Source: Cornus controversa (lineage: Eukaryota; Streptophyta; Magnoliopsida; Cornales; Cornaceae). Taken from it: a stretch of 64,000 nucleotides of DNA. The DNA lies in contig CM048853.1 in the NCBI GenBank assembly GCA_026545225.1, positions 45,586,755 to 45,650,754 of the forward strand. The letters run 5' to 3'. Under the pieces are notes generated by a model that was given only the letters and a program-made list of their open reading frames with translations, did not search any database and was not told the DNA's origin. The position numbers and the translations under genes were made by a program. This document shows positions 22,509 to 32,890 of the stretch, one piece after another (position 1 is the stretch's first letter; the number at the start of each line of letters is the position of its first letter).

Positions 22509-25500
22509 ATGAAGAAGTTTTACACCATAGAGCTGCATCACTCAGGCACCTTTGATGGGGAAAACAAATATGTTGGAGGAGGTATTGAGATGTTGGAGCC
22601 ATTGGATCCTGATAGATTTTCTTTCTTAGAAATTGAAGACATGGTAGAGATGTGTGGCTGTGATTGTAATAGAAGCAAAATATTCTATAGGGACCTAACT
22701 AATGGTCATCTCATACAACTTAAAACTGATATGGATGTCCTAAAGATGTTTGAGACATACATGGAGTTTTCTATCATAAAGGTTTTTATTGAGACTGAAA
22801 TTGTGGATGAGAATAAAGTTGTTGATGAGACTGTTGAAGGCCTCTCTCTAGATGAAGACTTTTGGGAACAGGCTTTGGCAGAATATCTTGAAGTTCAAGT
22901 TACAGGGCTCAATGAAGTAGATGTTAGAAGGTCTGAAAGAGATACTATAACTGCTGAAATAGTTGGTAGAGATGGTATCGCTACTGAAACAGTTGGTATT
23001 GCTTCTGAACCAAATGGTATAAGTGACTCAGATTGTGTGTCTGACTGGGGGGAAATTGATGACATTGATGAGGACTCAGTGTATTGTCCTAGTGATGAGC
23101 TATGGAGTGTACACAGCTCATCAGATGATGAAGAGGCTGTGACAAAAATTAGAACACAGATTGTTCAGAAGAGGGATTTAGAGAAGGATGATGTGTATCT
23201 CTTTGAAGGCATGGAATTTGCATGTGCTGCAGATTTCAGGGATGCATTAAGACAACATGCAGTCAAAAATAGGTATGTGGTTAACTTCATAAAAAATGAA
23301 TCCAAGAGGGTGACTGTGGAGTGTGTTAACAAATGTGGTTGGAGGATACATGCCTCATTAAGGGGTAAGGATGGGAGTTTTGTAATAAAAAAGTACACTG
23401 AAGAGCATAGTGACACTTGCTTTGAAGCTGACACCAATAAGCATGCAACATCCAGGTTACTTGCCAAGAAATATGTCCATAAGTTTAGGTTGGATCCAGA
23501 GTGGAAAATTGTAGGGTTTAAGGGTCATATTTCTGAGGACTTGGAGATAGAAGTGTCTAGATGGAAGGCTGCCAGGGCTAAAAGAAAAACTATAGAGATC
23601 ATTGAAGGGAATATGGAGGAGCAGTTTGCAAATTTGAGGGAGTATGGAGATTTGATTAGGTCCTCAAATCCAGGCAGTGTGTTCAAAGTTAAAGCAAATT
23701 TGGAGCCTGACCACAGATCTACAAGGTTTGAGAGGTGTTTTTTTTGTTTGGATGCAATGGTGAAGGGGTTTAAGGAGGGTTGCAGACCTTTCATTGGCCT
23801 AGATGGATGCTTTTTTAAAACACCATACAAAGGACAACTACTCAGTGCTGTTGGTAGAGATGGAGACAATAGTTTTTTTCCAATAGCACTTGCAGTTGTT
23901 GAAGCTGAAAATAAAGATAGTTGGGAGTGGTTCATGGAGGAGTTGTTAGAAGTTCTTGGTGACTACCATGGGATAACATGGATATCAGATAGGCAGAAAG
24001 GTCTTGTTGAGGTATTTGAAAATATGCTTCCTGGGGCAGATTACAGATATTGTGTAAGGCATATTTATGAAAATTTTAAGAAAAAATATCCTGGTGCAAA
24101 GTTGAGAAGAGGATTGTGGGCAGCTGCAAGTGCATTTCATGTAAGTGATTTTGAGAAGGAAATGGACAATATAAAAAATTGGAACAAAGAAGCACATACA
24201 TGGTTAGAAATGATACCTGTAAAGGTGTGGGCCAAACATAAATTCACACAAACCTCAAAGTGTGATTTATGCAGCAATAACATGTGTGAGTCATGGAATG
24301 GATATATTAGGAATGCAAGGGACAAGCCAATAATTCACATGTTTGAAATTATAAGAAGAATGTTGATGAAAAGGTTTAAAGAGAAGAGAGAGTATATGGA
24401 AGCTCAAGAAGGGTTATTAGTTCCAAATGTGTATGAGCATTTGAAGGAAATGAAAAAAATGGCAAAGAGGTGTCATGTGGATGGTGCTGGCCTACAGTTG
24501 TATGAAGTTCAATTTGAAGGATTGAATGATTCTGTGGATTTGGGAATAAAGAAATGCACATGCAATGAGTGGCAGATTACAGGAGTGCCATGCATGCATG
24601 CAATGGCTTGCATTTTGAAGAAGAGGTTTAATCCAGAAGATTATGTGGATCCCTACTATTATAAGGAAAGGTTTATGAAGGCATATGAACATGTGATAAA
24701 ACCTCTATCACTTAGGAATCTGAAGAGGTTAACTGGAGTGGTACCATTGATTCCTCCACATATTAGGCCACAACCAGGAAGACCAAAAAAGGCAAGAAAA
24801 AGGGGTCCTGATGAACAAAAAAAAACTAGGCCTGCTTTTAGACAGAGGGACCATAAAAGATGTGGCAAATGCCATGAAATGGGCCACAACACAAGGACTT
24901 GCAAAAATAGTGAAGCAGGACCAAGACCACCACCAATTAGCAAGGGAGGTAGACCACCTATTCCAAGAGTGGGAATGCATGTTTGTAGGGGTGATGTTGG
25001 TCATAATGGAGGTGTAGGTAGCAGCAGTCACACCGAGGTATTAATTTATTGTTACATCACTTAACTTCTCTAACTTTTATAGAAATTTAATTTAGTTCCC
25101 TATTTATATTTTGAACTCATATATAAGTTGTATCATTTCAATAGGTTGTAAGTGAAAGGGGCATAGGTGGTGGAAGGGGCATAAATGCAGGTGGAAGTAG
25201 TGGAAATGAGGTAATTAATTTATTGTTACATCACTTAACTTCTCTAACTTTTATAGAAATTTAATTTAGTTCCCTATTTATATTTTGAACTCATATATAA
25301 CTTGTATCATTTCAATAGGTTGTAAGTGGAAGGGGCATAGGTGGTGGAAGGGGCATAAATGCAGGTGGAAGTAGTGGAAATGAGGTAATTATTTCACTTA
25401 ACTTCTCTAACTTTTATTTTGAACTTATATATAACTTGTATCATTTCAATAGGTTGTAAGTGGAAGGGGTAGAGGAAGTGGAAGGGGCATAGGTGCTGGA

Positions 25501-25777
25501 AGTGGAAGGGGTAGAGGTGGTGGAAGGGACATAGGTGTTGGAAGGGCTATAGGTGGAGTTCGAAGAGGTGGTGGAAGGGGTAGAGGTGCAGGTGGAAGAG
25601 GTGCAAGTGGTGGAAGGGGCAGTGGTGGAGGAAGGGGTAGTGGTGGATTGAGTGTTGAGGTATTTACTTTACCCTCAAAGAATGATAGTTCAAGAATATG
25701 AATTTGTTTAATTTTCTTCCATATAAGATGTGGCTTTGCTTATGTGTCTATTTCAACAGGTCTTTGAGTGTATCTAA
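22509..25777 (+). CDS. MuDR-type transposase (MURA-like), 5 exons, about 961 aa
   Basis: The DDE transposase would bind the element ends and move the MULE in the nucleus. Exons are 22509-25037, 25145-25210, 25319-25384, 25453-25659 and 25760-25777, all GT-AG and in phase. ATG 22509 (MKKFYTIELHHSG) is used because it opens the PB1-like N-terminal domain of plant MULE transposases; the frame is open slightly upstream but with no ATG. An acidic linker follows. The MuDR DNA-binding domain is at about 232-305. The catalytic core has Asp432 (FIGLDGCF), Asp494 (WISDRQKGL) and a probable Glu594 (CESWNG). A SWIM finger has C683, C685, C695 and H697. A CCHC knuckle has C785, C788, H793 and C798. Exons 2-4 add a Gly/Arg-rich tail, and exons 2 and 3 are a tandem duplication. 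No stop or frameshift is seen. Confidence 0.93.
25038..25384 (+). repeat. Tandem duplication of intron-exon unit in the transposase gene
   Basis: 25038-25210 and 25211-25384 are near-identical 173-174-bp units. Each has an intron ending TTTCAATAG and a 66-bp exon coding for VVSERGIGGGRG-type residues. A third, shortened intron copy precedes the larger exon at 25453. Confidence 0.9.
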
Positions 25778-26511
25778 ATCTCAACTTGCTAACATGTGGA
25801 CACAAAATACATAATAAAAATGTAGGTAAATTTTTTATACCTCAATCCTAATGTGGCAACTATTTTTTGGGATTTTATTTGATTTTATTTTGTTTTTTCA
25901 GTTGGCAATTTGAAGTTTTTTGGCAGTTGGTATATTTTTTGCTAGTTGGTACATGTGTTGACAGTTTGGGCATGGAATATATATTGACAGCTATTGAAGT
26001 TTTTTGGCAGTTGACATGGTAGACTCTTAGTTAGAATTTGTATGACAGTTTGGCATGGAATGTGTATTGAATGTTGGTGACGTTTGTTGGCAACTATGAT
26101 GGTGGTGTACATGGAATATATCAAAACAGCTAGTGAAGTTTTTTGGCAGTTAACATTGTAGATTTTTAGTTGTTGTGATGTTTTTTATTAAGTTTGAATA
26201 TGTATGACAGTTTCAGCTAGTGAAGTTTTTTGGCAGCTGACATGGTAGATTTTTATTAAGTTTGGCATAGAATGTGTCATTGATAGTTGGTGAAGTTTCT
26301 TGGCAACTATGATAGTTATGTACATGGAATATATATTGACAACTAGTGAAGTTTTTTGGAGCTGACATAGTAGATTTTTAGTTCTTGTGATGTTTTTTAT
26401 TCATTTTGAATATGTATGACAGTTTGGCATGGAATACACATAGTTGGTGAAGTTTGTTGGCAACTATGATACTTTTGAGAATTGATATGGTTGTATTATT
26501 ATCCCAATAAG
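25778..26511. repeat. Spacer between convergent MULE genes, made of degenerate tandem units
   Basis: GAAGTTTTTTGGCAG-type words recur near 25910, 25996, 26136, 26217 and 26343, mixed with GGCATGGAATRTRTATTGA and GGCAACTATGAT segments. This looks like a decayed tandem array. No coding frame is seen. Confidence 0.65.
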
Positions 26512-26940
26512 TTACAATACAAACTTAATCATTACAATACAGACAATGAAACCCAATAAAAAATGTAAGATTGGACTATTCAAATAAGAGATGTTTGCAC
26601 CCACTTGAACGAACTTAGCTTGATGCTCCCTTGCAATAAATTCCTCATTGGGATCTTTTGATGTGTACTTGAGCTTTATCAATTCTCTAACCTCTGCAAT
26701 TAGGTCAAACATTAGAGTTTTGTAGTGTTCAGAAAGTTTATCATCTTCCCACTCTAAAAAGCCACATGGATTGCTCCTGTAATTTGCACACCCATAGAAT
26801 CTTCTACCAGGGTTATTAACTTTGTAAGAGGTCTTCAAAGGACTTCGAATTTGACAATGACAATAAACTACTCTTCCAGGCCTACGATTTGTATGGTATG
26901 AGTGCCTATGACTGTTGCTTGAATGTCCAACAGATTCCAT
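26512..26940 (-). CDS. GRF-type zinc-finger protein with C-terminal membrane segment, 142 aa
   Basis: This is the second gene of the MULE, convergent with the transposase. ATG 26940 (MESVGHSSNS) is chosen because the open frame upstream is only a CT-repeat leader. After a Ser/His/Arg-rich N-terminus comes a GRF zinc finger at residues 27-64. It has C27 and C29, then NPGRRFYGC with C51, then C59 followed by GFLEW. The GRF family is known for binding single-stranded nucleic acid in larger nucleases and helicases; the role of small plant GRF proteins is unclear. A charged helical stretch follows (about 66-115). The last 20 or so residues (ILHFLLGFIVCIVMIKFVL) form a hydrophobic tail-anchor-like segment. 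The frame is intact. It could be a captured host gene or a true accessory gene of this MULE lineage. Confidence 0.8.
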   Translation of the reverse strand: MESVGHSSNSHRHSYHTNRRPGRVVYCHCQIRSPLKTSYKVNNPGRRFYGCANYRSNPCGFLEWEDDKLSEHYKTLMFDLIAEVRELIKLKYTSKDPNEEFIAREHQAKFVQVGANISYLNSPILHFLLGFIVCIVMIKFVL

Positions 26941-27236
26941 GGCTTTAGAGAATTTGATATTCAATATACAAAAGAACCCAGAAAGAGAGAGATATAAGAA
27001 AGAGAAAAAAAAAATTGGAAGCAAAGATAACCCAGAAAAGAGAGAAAAAAAACAAAGAAAGAGAAATGTCAAAGAGAGAGAGAGTGAGAAAGAGATAACC
27101 GAGAGAGAGAAATGCAAAAGATAGAGCACGAGAGAGAGAGAATTTCAGAGAGAGGGAGAGAATCTCAGCTAGGGAGGGAGAGAGAGAATTTCAGTGAGAG
27201 AGAGAGAGAATCTCGGCTGGGGAGGGAAAGAGAAAA
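26941..27236 (-). repeat. GA/CT microsatellite leader of the GRF gene
   Basis: The plus strand is a long GAGAGA-rich tract, densest at 27075-27225, which is a CTCTCT-rich 5' leader on the minus strand. CT-rich leaders are common near plant start sites. Arg/Glu-repeat frames here are artefacts of the repeat. Confidence 0.75.
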
Positions 27237-27441
27237 TAATTTAAGTGTGGTTATGCATCCAAACAAGGCTATATATATACAAATGTGGATAGGGGCATTT
27301 TTGTCAACCAAAAGGGGCAATTTCGGGTTTTCAAAAAATCCAACGGCTATTTTGCAACGGATTCATTCAATAGGGGGCATTTTGCACCAAAATTTGAAAA
27401 TACAGGGATTTATATGCACATACCAAATAGTAGGGGTATTT

Positions 27442-27486
27442 TTTGCACCTTTTGTATATAACAGGGGTGTTTTTTGCACTTTACCC
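27442..27486 (-). repeat. MULE right terminal inverted repeat
   Basis: It ends TTTTGCACTTTACCC, the inverse of the left end. TTGCAC motifs end at 27479 and 27448, and further variants end at 27419 and 27387. Confidence 0.9.
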
Positions 27487-27495
27487 TAAATTAAA

Positions 27496-27619
27496 ACTAA
27501 AACAAGAAAATTACTAAAAATAAGAAAATTACATAAAAATTTGGAAATTTCAAAATATGGACAGTTTCTAAAATTTATAAAGTTAACCCTAGAAAATTAG
27601 GGAATCTGTGGCTGTATCA
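27496..27619 (-). repeat. LTR of second gypsy, segment right of the MULE
   Basis: It continues the LTR interrupted at 20813 and ends GAATCTGTGGCTGTATCA. It matches 19205-19330. Confidence 0.75.
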
Positions 27620-28117
27620 TGTAATAACTCTTGATCAAATCTCAAGTTTGAAACTAGCAAGCAACTTCTTGCCACCTCAGTAAGAGATACATATAGAATA
27701 CAGTTAGAGAGAAATGTAGAAACAAATTCTCAGTGTCGCAAGATTTGTTGCTTATACAGTGTAAATGTTGTTACTAATGAACATAAAGAGAAAGTATGTA
27801 TATGAGCATGATGCGAAAAAGCAGTACGTGAAAAAAAAAAAAAAAAGGCAGTCATGTGATAGAAAAGAAAAAGAAAGAACGACTTATAGTCAAGTGAAAG
27901 AAAAAAAAAATGAAGCAAAAGAGAGAGTGAGACCATTGTTTTGTCAAGCAAAGTATAAAAAAAAAATACCAATAATCTTCACCTTTTTGTTGCCCAATGG
28001 GAGTTGCTAGGCGTGGGTTTCTTTCAATTTTCTCCCAATAGCAGTTCATGGAATTTCTCTCAATTATTCTACAATGTAAATGGTCTAAAGCGTATGTTAC
28101 ATGTATATAACGGTGGA
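27620..28117. other. Internal 3' region of outer gypsy or unknown insertion
   Basis: A-rich, with several A-runs and no credible gene. It lies between the second gypsy and the tandem repeats near the outer 3' LTR. Confidence 0.35.
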
Positions 28118-28395
28118 TTTATCCTATTTGTAATAGGATCCTCAAGTCTTCAATTTCGCTTGGATAAGGGAAAAAAATCCTATTTGCAATAGGATCCTCA
28201 AATCTTCAATTCCGCTTGGACAAGAAAAAAAAATCCTATTTGTAATAGGATCCCCAACTCTTCAATTCTGCTTGAATAAAGAAAAAAAATCTTATTTGCA
28301 ATAAAATTCTCAAGTCTTCAATTCTGCTTGAACAAGGAAAAAAAAGTCATTTTTGCAATAAGGTTTTCAAGACTCCAATTCAACTTGACAAAGAA
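28118..28395 (+). repeat. Tandem repeat, about 56 bp unit, five copies
   Basis: Units share TCCTATTTGCAATAGGATCC followed by a CTTCAATTCYGCTTG segment and an A-run. They start near 28118, 28178, 28234, 28289 and 28346, with the last most decayed. Confidence 0.8.
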
Positions 28396-28516
28396 GACTC
28401 CTCTTTACAATTAGATTTTATCAAGAAAAAAAAACTTTGCGAACATTAAATAACTCAAGTCTCGATTTAGATACGTGACAAGCTCGATAAATGCGAGACT
28501 TGAAGTGAGGGCAATT

Positions 28517-28714
28517 TGTAGACATTAAAAAATTACATGATGGACCTAAAATATAATTTGGGCTTATCTTCAGTTTAGCCCACTTTGAAATTTGGCCCAA
28601 TGAGTCAGATAATTCAAAGTCCAGACCCACCACAAATAAATAGGTCATAGGCTGATCCAAAATGTCTAAGAAGTACAAACCCACTTGAAAATGGGTCAAA
28701 GGATAATTGATATA
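28517..28714 (+). repeat. Truncated 3' LTR of outer gypsy
   Basis: It begins TGTAGACATT after a purine-rich GAAGTGAGGGCAAT tract. Similarity to 6620-6817 stops abruptly at 28714. Confidence 0.75.
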
Positions 28715-29141
28715 TCTATACTACTATTAAAAGTACAAAGGGATTTTTTAGTTTCAGTACACTATTTTTTTATTTTTAAATTAAAAAAATAGAATTACTC
28801 AAGCAAAATCATTTCCTTTTCTATTTTGAAATTAAAATAATAGAATTACCTAAGTAAAACCCTTTCCTTTTTTTATTTTGAAATTAAAAAAATAGAATTA
28901 TCCAAGTAAAACCCTTTCCCAAGCAAAACCCTTTCTTTTTATTTCTAGTTTCTAAATTTAAAAAACAAAACCCTTTCATTTTTTATTTTTAAATTAATTT
29001 AAAAAATAGAATTACCCAAGCAAAACCTTTTCTTTTTATTTCTAAATTTTTAAAAATAGAATTATAACCCGCAAAATCCTAAACACCTAAAATCACTCTT
29101 CCTCTCGGCTACAACTCTTCATTCTTCCTCTCCGCTCTCAT

Positions 29142-30235
29142 CTTCCTCTCGGCTCTCATCAACACGACTCTCAGCTTTCTCTCGGATATCATCAATAACC
29201 ATTCGATTCAGTTTCGTCTCAGCTTACATGTGAGTTATTTTCTTTGGCTTCTTTTTTTTTTCTTACTCATTGTTTGCTATTAGCTTTTGAAATAATTTTT
29301 TTTAATAAAAAATTACGTCTGTAATGAGTAATGTTATCGAATTGAATATCTTATTAATAAATTGGACACAAATTTAATCATAAATAATCAACCTATAATA
29401 TAATCATATTTGGTGTAGATTTTTTGTGCCTAGCTAAGAATATAAATTTTAATAGAATATGATTGAATTTTATATGCATAATGCACTTAGAAATATATAA
29501 TTGATAATGGTTGTATAACAGAACATGATTGGATTTTATATGCATAATACATTTAGAGATATATAGTTGATAATGGCTGTATAATAAATAATATTATATT
29601 TTAGGAGTTTGTGTCAGGGATGAAGTTAGAGAGTGAATAAATAGAATTAGAAAAAAAAAATTATTTAAATAATATTATATTTTAGGAGTATGTGTCAGGA
29701 ATGAAATTAGTGAGAGAATAAATAAAATTAGAAAAAATATCAATATCTAAGAATTACCGCTCTCATCTTCTTCTCAACTCTCATCAACACGACTCTCAGA
29801 GTCTCAGCTTCCTATCGGATCTGATCAACAACCATTCGATTCGGTTTCGTCTCGACTTATACGCGAGTTCTTTTCTTTGACTTTTTTTTTTACTCATTGT
29901 TTGTTATTAGCTTTTGAAATAAAAAAATTTTAATAAAAAATTATGTCTGTAATGAGTCATGTTATCGAATTGAATATCTAATTAATAAATCAGACACAAA
30001 TTTAATCATAAATAATTAGCCTATAATATAATCATATTTGGTGTAGATTTTTTGTGCCTAGTTTAGAATATTAATTCTAACATAACATGATTGGATTTTA
30101 TATGCATAATGTACTTAGAGATATATAATTAATAATGGTTATGTAATAAATAATATTATATTTTAGGAGTTTGTGTTAGGGATGAAGTTAGAGAGTGAAA
30201 AAACAGAATTAGAAACAAAAATACTTATTTAAATA
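29142..30235 (+). repeat. Direct duplication, about 620 bp unit
   Basis: The CTCTCATCAACACGACTCTC segment and its downstream sequence at 29142-29757 recur at 29768-30235. Spacing is 626 bp, and the second copy is shorter. Confidence 0.75.
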
Positions 30236-30405
30236 AGGACAATAGTTGGGTTCAATCCTAGGTGAACAAACTTGGTTCACCTAACTGACGTGGCCTAATA
30301 AAATTAAGACCCGTGTTTATAAATAAATAATTAATTAAAAAGAAAAAAACCTATTTCAATTGGGTAAAATTAGAAACATCCGACCCGAATTTTTTCTTCA
30401 CAACC

Positions 30406-30609
30406 ATGGCTCTTCTCTTCGCCTCTCTCGCTGCTCGTGGTATGCCCCATCTTCCTCCTCTTCTCTCACCGCCATCTTCCTCCTCCTCTCTCACTGCTAC
30501 TTCCTCCTCGACTGGTCGTTGCCTCCTTCTTCCATTGCTGGCCACCGTCTCTATCCAAAACCCTAAGTATTCATGGCCGGGACAACAGACATCAATTTGT
30601 TTCATTCTG
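30406..30609 (+). other. Exon-like open frame with good start context, function unknown
   Basis: ATG 30406 lies in AACCATGGC. The 68 codons read MALLFASLAARG, then a Ser/Pro/Leu-rich stretch and NPKYSWPGQQ, and end at a candidate donor (CTG|GTATGT). The N-terminus resembles a transit or signal peptide. It may be a captured host exon. No intact continuation was found: joining the frame to the acceptor at 32502-32503 gives an immediate stop. Confidence 0.3.
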
Positions 30610-30672
30610 GTATGTACCAGTGTTACTCAGTATATATGTTCTAATCATGTTTGATTTTATCTTAATTTTTCT

Positions 30673-32222
30673 GTTTGTCACACCTTATAATAATTTTACT
30701 TACTGATGAATTGGGAGAGTTAGTGTGCAGTGAATAGATTATTGATTGCCACCTTCCTCTTAATTTTGCCCAATTTTAGATTGTGATTGCCCTGAGTTTT
30801 TGGCTGTTTGGAGATTTTTTTTTCCCTGCTTGCTTGTATATGTTCTTAAAGTCGAATGCTTTTGTTAGTGCACGGCTGGTAGTTGGTCTTGGCTTTTGTT
30901 TTGAGTTGTGGTTGATGCCTATTGTAGTTAGATTATTGAGTTGAGATTGCTGGATGAAATTTTTCTAGAATTTTTTTTTTTTTTTTTTGCCCTGAATGGA
31001 GTTAGTTTATTAAAAGAAAAAAGTTGAAAAAGAACAATATAAATTTTCTATTTGTCACACCCTATAATAATTTTGCTCAATTTGCAAGCATTGCTTGCTA
31101 ATGAATTGGGGGAGTTAATGTGCAGTGAATAGGTTATTGGTTGCCATCTTTCTCTTAATTTTAGCCAATTTTAGATTGTGTTGCCCTTGAGTTTTTGACT
31201 TTTTGGAGGTTGCTTTTTTTTTCCTGCTGGCTTGTATATATTCTTAAAGTTGAATGCTTTTGTTAGGGCACGACTGGTAGTTGGTTTTGGCTTTTATTTT
31301 AAGTTGTGGTTGATGCCTATTGTAATTAGATTATTGAGTTCAACTTCTTGGATGCAAATTTTTTGAAATTTTTTTGTTTTTTTGCTTTTGCCTGAATGGA
31401 GTTGGTTTATTAAAAGAAAAAAGTTGAAAAAGAACAATATAATTTTTTTATATGTCACACCTTATAATAATTTTGCCCAATTTGCAGGCATTGCTTGCTG
31501 ATGAATTGGGGGAGTTAGTATGCAGTGAATAGGCTATTGGTTGCCACCTTCCTCTTAATTTTACCTAATTTTAGATTATGTTGTCCTGAGTTTTTGGCTG
31601 TTTGGAGGTTGCTTTTTTTTTCCTTTTCTTTTTTCTCCTGTTGGCTTGTATATGTTCTTAAAGTTGAATACTTTTGTTAGGGCACGGCTGATAGTTGGTT
31701 TTGGCTTTTGTTTTGAGTTGTCGTTGATGCCTATTGTAATTAGATTATTGAGTTCAGCTTCTTGGATGCAAATTTTCTGAATTTTTTTTTTTGGCATGAA
31801 TGGAGTTGGTTTATTAAAAGAAAAAGTTAAAAAAGAACAATATAATTTTTCTATTTGTCACATCTTATAATAATTTTGCCCAATTTGCAGGCATTGCTTG
31901 CTGATGAATTCGGGGAGTTAGTGTGCAGTGAATAGATTATTGGTTGCCACCTTCCTCTTAATTTTACCCGATTCCAAATTGTAATTGTCTTGAGTTTTTG
32001 GCTGTTCGGAGGTTGCTTTTTTTTTTTTCTTGCTCGCTTGTATATGTTTTTAAAGTTGAATGCTTTGGTTAGGGCACTGCTAGTAGTTGGTTTTGGATTT
32101 TGTTTTGAGTTGGGATTGATTCTTATTGTAGTTAGATTATTTAGTTCAGCTTGTTGGATGCAATTTTTCTAGAATTTTTTTTTAAAAAGAAAAAAGTTGG
32201 AAAAGAACATTATAATTTTTTC
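30673..32222 (+). repeat. Four tandem copies of an about 390 bp unit
   Basis: Units begin TTTGTCACACCTTATAATAA at 30673, 31051, 31451 and 31854, with spacings of 378, 400 and 403. Most carry an acceptor-like TTTGCAG followed by GCATTGCTTGCTGATGAATT and a short frame ending in TAG, then a T-rich tract. Confidence 0.85.
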
Positions 32223-32503
32223 CCTCTTAGTCTTCATATTAGCAGAAGGCATTTGAATATAAAGATATTGTATCTCTGAGACAAGCAGCTTTGAAATTTT
32301 TTCCCTCTTTTGATGTTGTCTTTAATTCTGAAAATGCAATTTCTATTAGATATTGTTGTGACTTATGAAAAGAGGGTTGTGGTTGTTGTTTCTTTAATAG
32401 TTGTAGTGATGTTATATACTTTATCATTTCTTTTGTAACTCACCTTGATACCTATACTAGAAAGACTCTAACATGCGCTTTTGTTGTTTAGACTTTTGTC
32501 CAG

Positions 32504-32661
32504 GACTAGGCATAATCTCAAAATTGGCTTATCAACTCCTTGCTTCAAGTTATCCCTTGATGAGTGGTGTGCTCACGACTCTAGCTAGTTACCTTGGGCA
32601 GGACCAAAAGGCAAGAGCATTGTCAAATCCCTCCACTCCTACATCATTGTCTCAAGTATAA
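32504..32661 (+). other. Exon-like open frame at the 3' side of the element
   Basis: After a TTTTGTCCAG acceptor-like site a frame reads GIISKLAYQLLASSYPLMSG, continues, and stops at 32661. The product is not recognised. It may be the last exon of a captured gene fragment. Confidence 0.25.
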
Positions 32662-32890
32662 AATAATAGGTTGATTGGAATTCATCACAGTAAGAGTTTT
32701 TGTTAAGGATAATGTGTGAGGCAAATAATAAATAGAATTAGAAAAGAACACCTGGTGTTTAAGATTTATGGAAAGATTATGTTTCTATGTATTTATTAGA
32801 ATAAATATATTATAATGAAAAAATAAGAATGCATTATAAAAATAAAAACTTTACTAAAACTTTTGAACCTCTTTGTACTTTTAGTAATAA

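Larger units (their letters stand above)
20814..27486 (+). mobile_element. Complete Mutator-like element (MULE) with transposase and GRF-finger gene
   Basis: The perfect 9-bp duplication TAAATTAAA at 20805-20813 and 27487-27495 flanks matching ends that begin GGRTAAAGTGCAAAAAACAC. Inside are an intact transposase gene on the plus strand and a convergent second gene on the minus strand. Length is 6673 bp. Intact ends, duplication and frames point to a recent and possibly autonomous insertion. It sits inside the LTR of the second gypsy element. Confidence 0.95.
19193..27619 (-). mobile_element. Second Ty3/gypsy element, internally deleted, both LTRs interrupted
   Basis: On the minus strand the order is LTR (27619 down to 20589, split by the MULE), tRNA-Met primer site, a short gag, a protease fragment, a polypurine tract (near 19331-19341) and a second LTR beginning at 19330. 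The two LTRs share the 19205-19330 / 27496-27619 sequence. The far side of the second LTR, beyond the Athila-like insertion, could not be recognised. Pol is absent. Confidence 0.75.
6620..28714 (+). mobile_element. Outer old Ty3/gypsy LTR retrotransposon, pol missing, heavily nested
   Basis: Both ends carry the same LTR start (TGTAGACATT) in the same orientation. About 198 bp can be aligned, with roughly 23 differences, mostly transitions, so the insertion is old. A decayed gag follows the 5' LTR. No reverse transcriptase or integrase is recognisable. The span contains a second gypsy element, an Athila-like element and a MULE. The 3' LTR is cut after about 198 bp by the element that starts at 28715. 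Confidence 0.75.
28715..32890. mobile_element. TIR or Helitron-like DNA element with internal tandem blocks
   Basis: The left end TCTATACTACTATTAAAAGT and the right end (inverse TTATTACTAAAAGTACAAAG) share an imperfect inverted repeat of about 30 bp. The 5' TC start interrupting the LTR after an A resembles Helitrons. No clear CTRR 3' end, hairpin or duplication was found, so the class is unresolved. No transposase or helicase gene is present. Confidence 0.5.

Noticed and set aside
23165-25031. Several minus-strand open frames inside the transposase gene
   Set aside because: They mirror the coding strand of a well-supported gene and carry no domain.
26941-27489. Arg/Glu-repeat and Ser/Leu/Phe-rich frames around the GA tract
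   Set aside because: They translate a GA/CT microsatellite and the MULE end, so there is no real protein.
30406-32661. A two-exon gene joining the frames at 30406 and 32504
   Set aside because: Direct splicing puts a stop immediately after the junction, and no intermediate exon gives a continuous frame.
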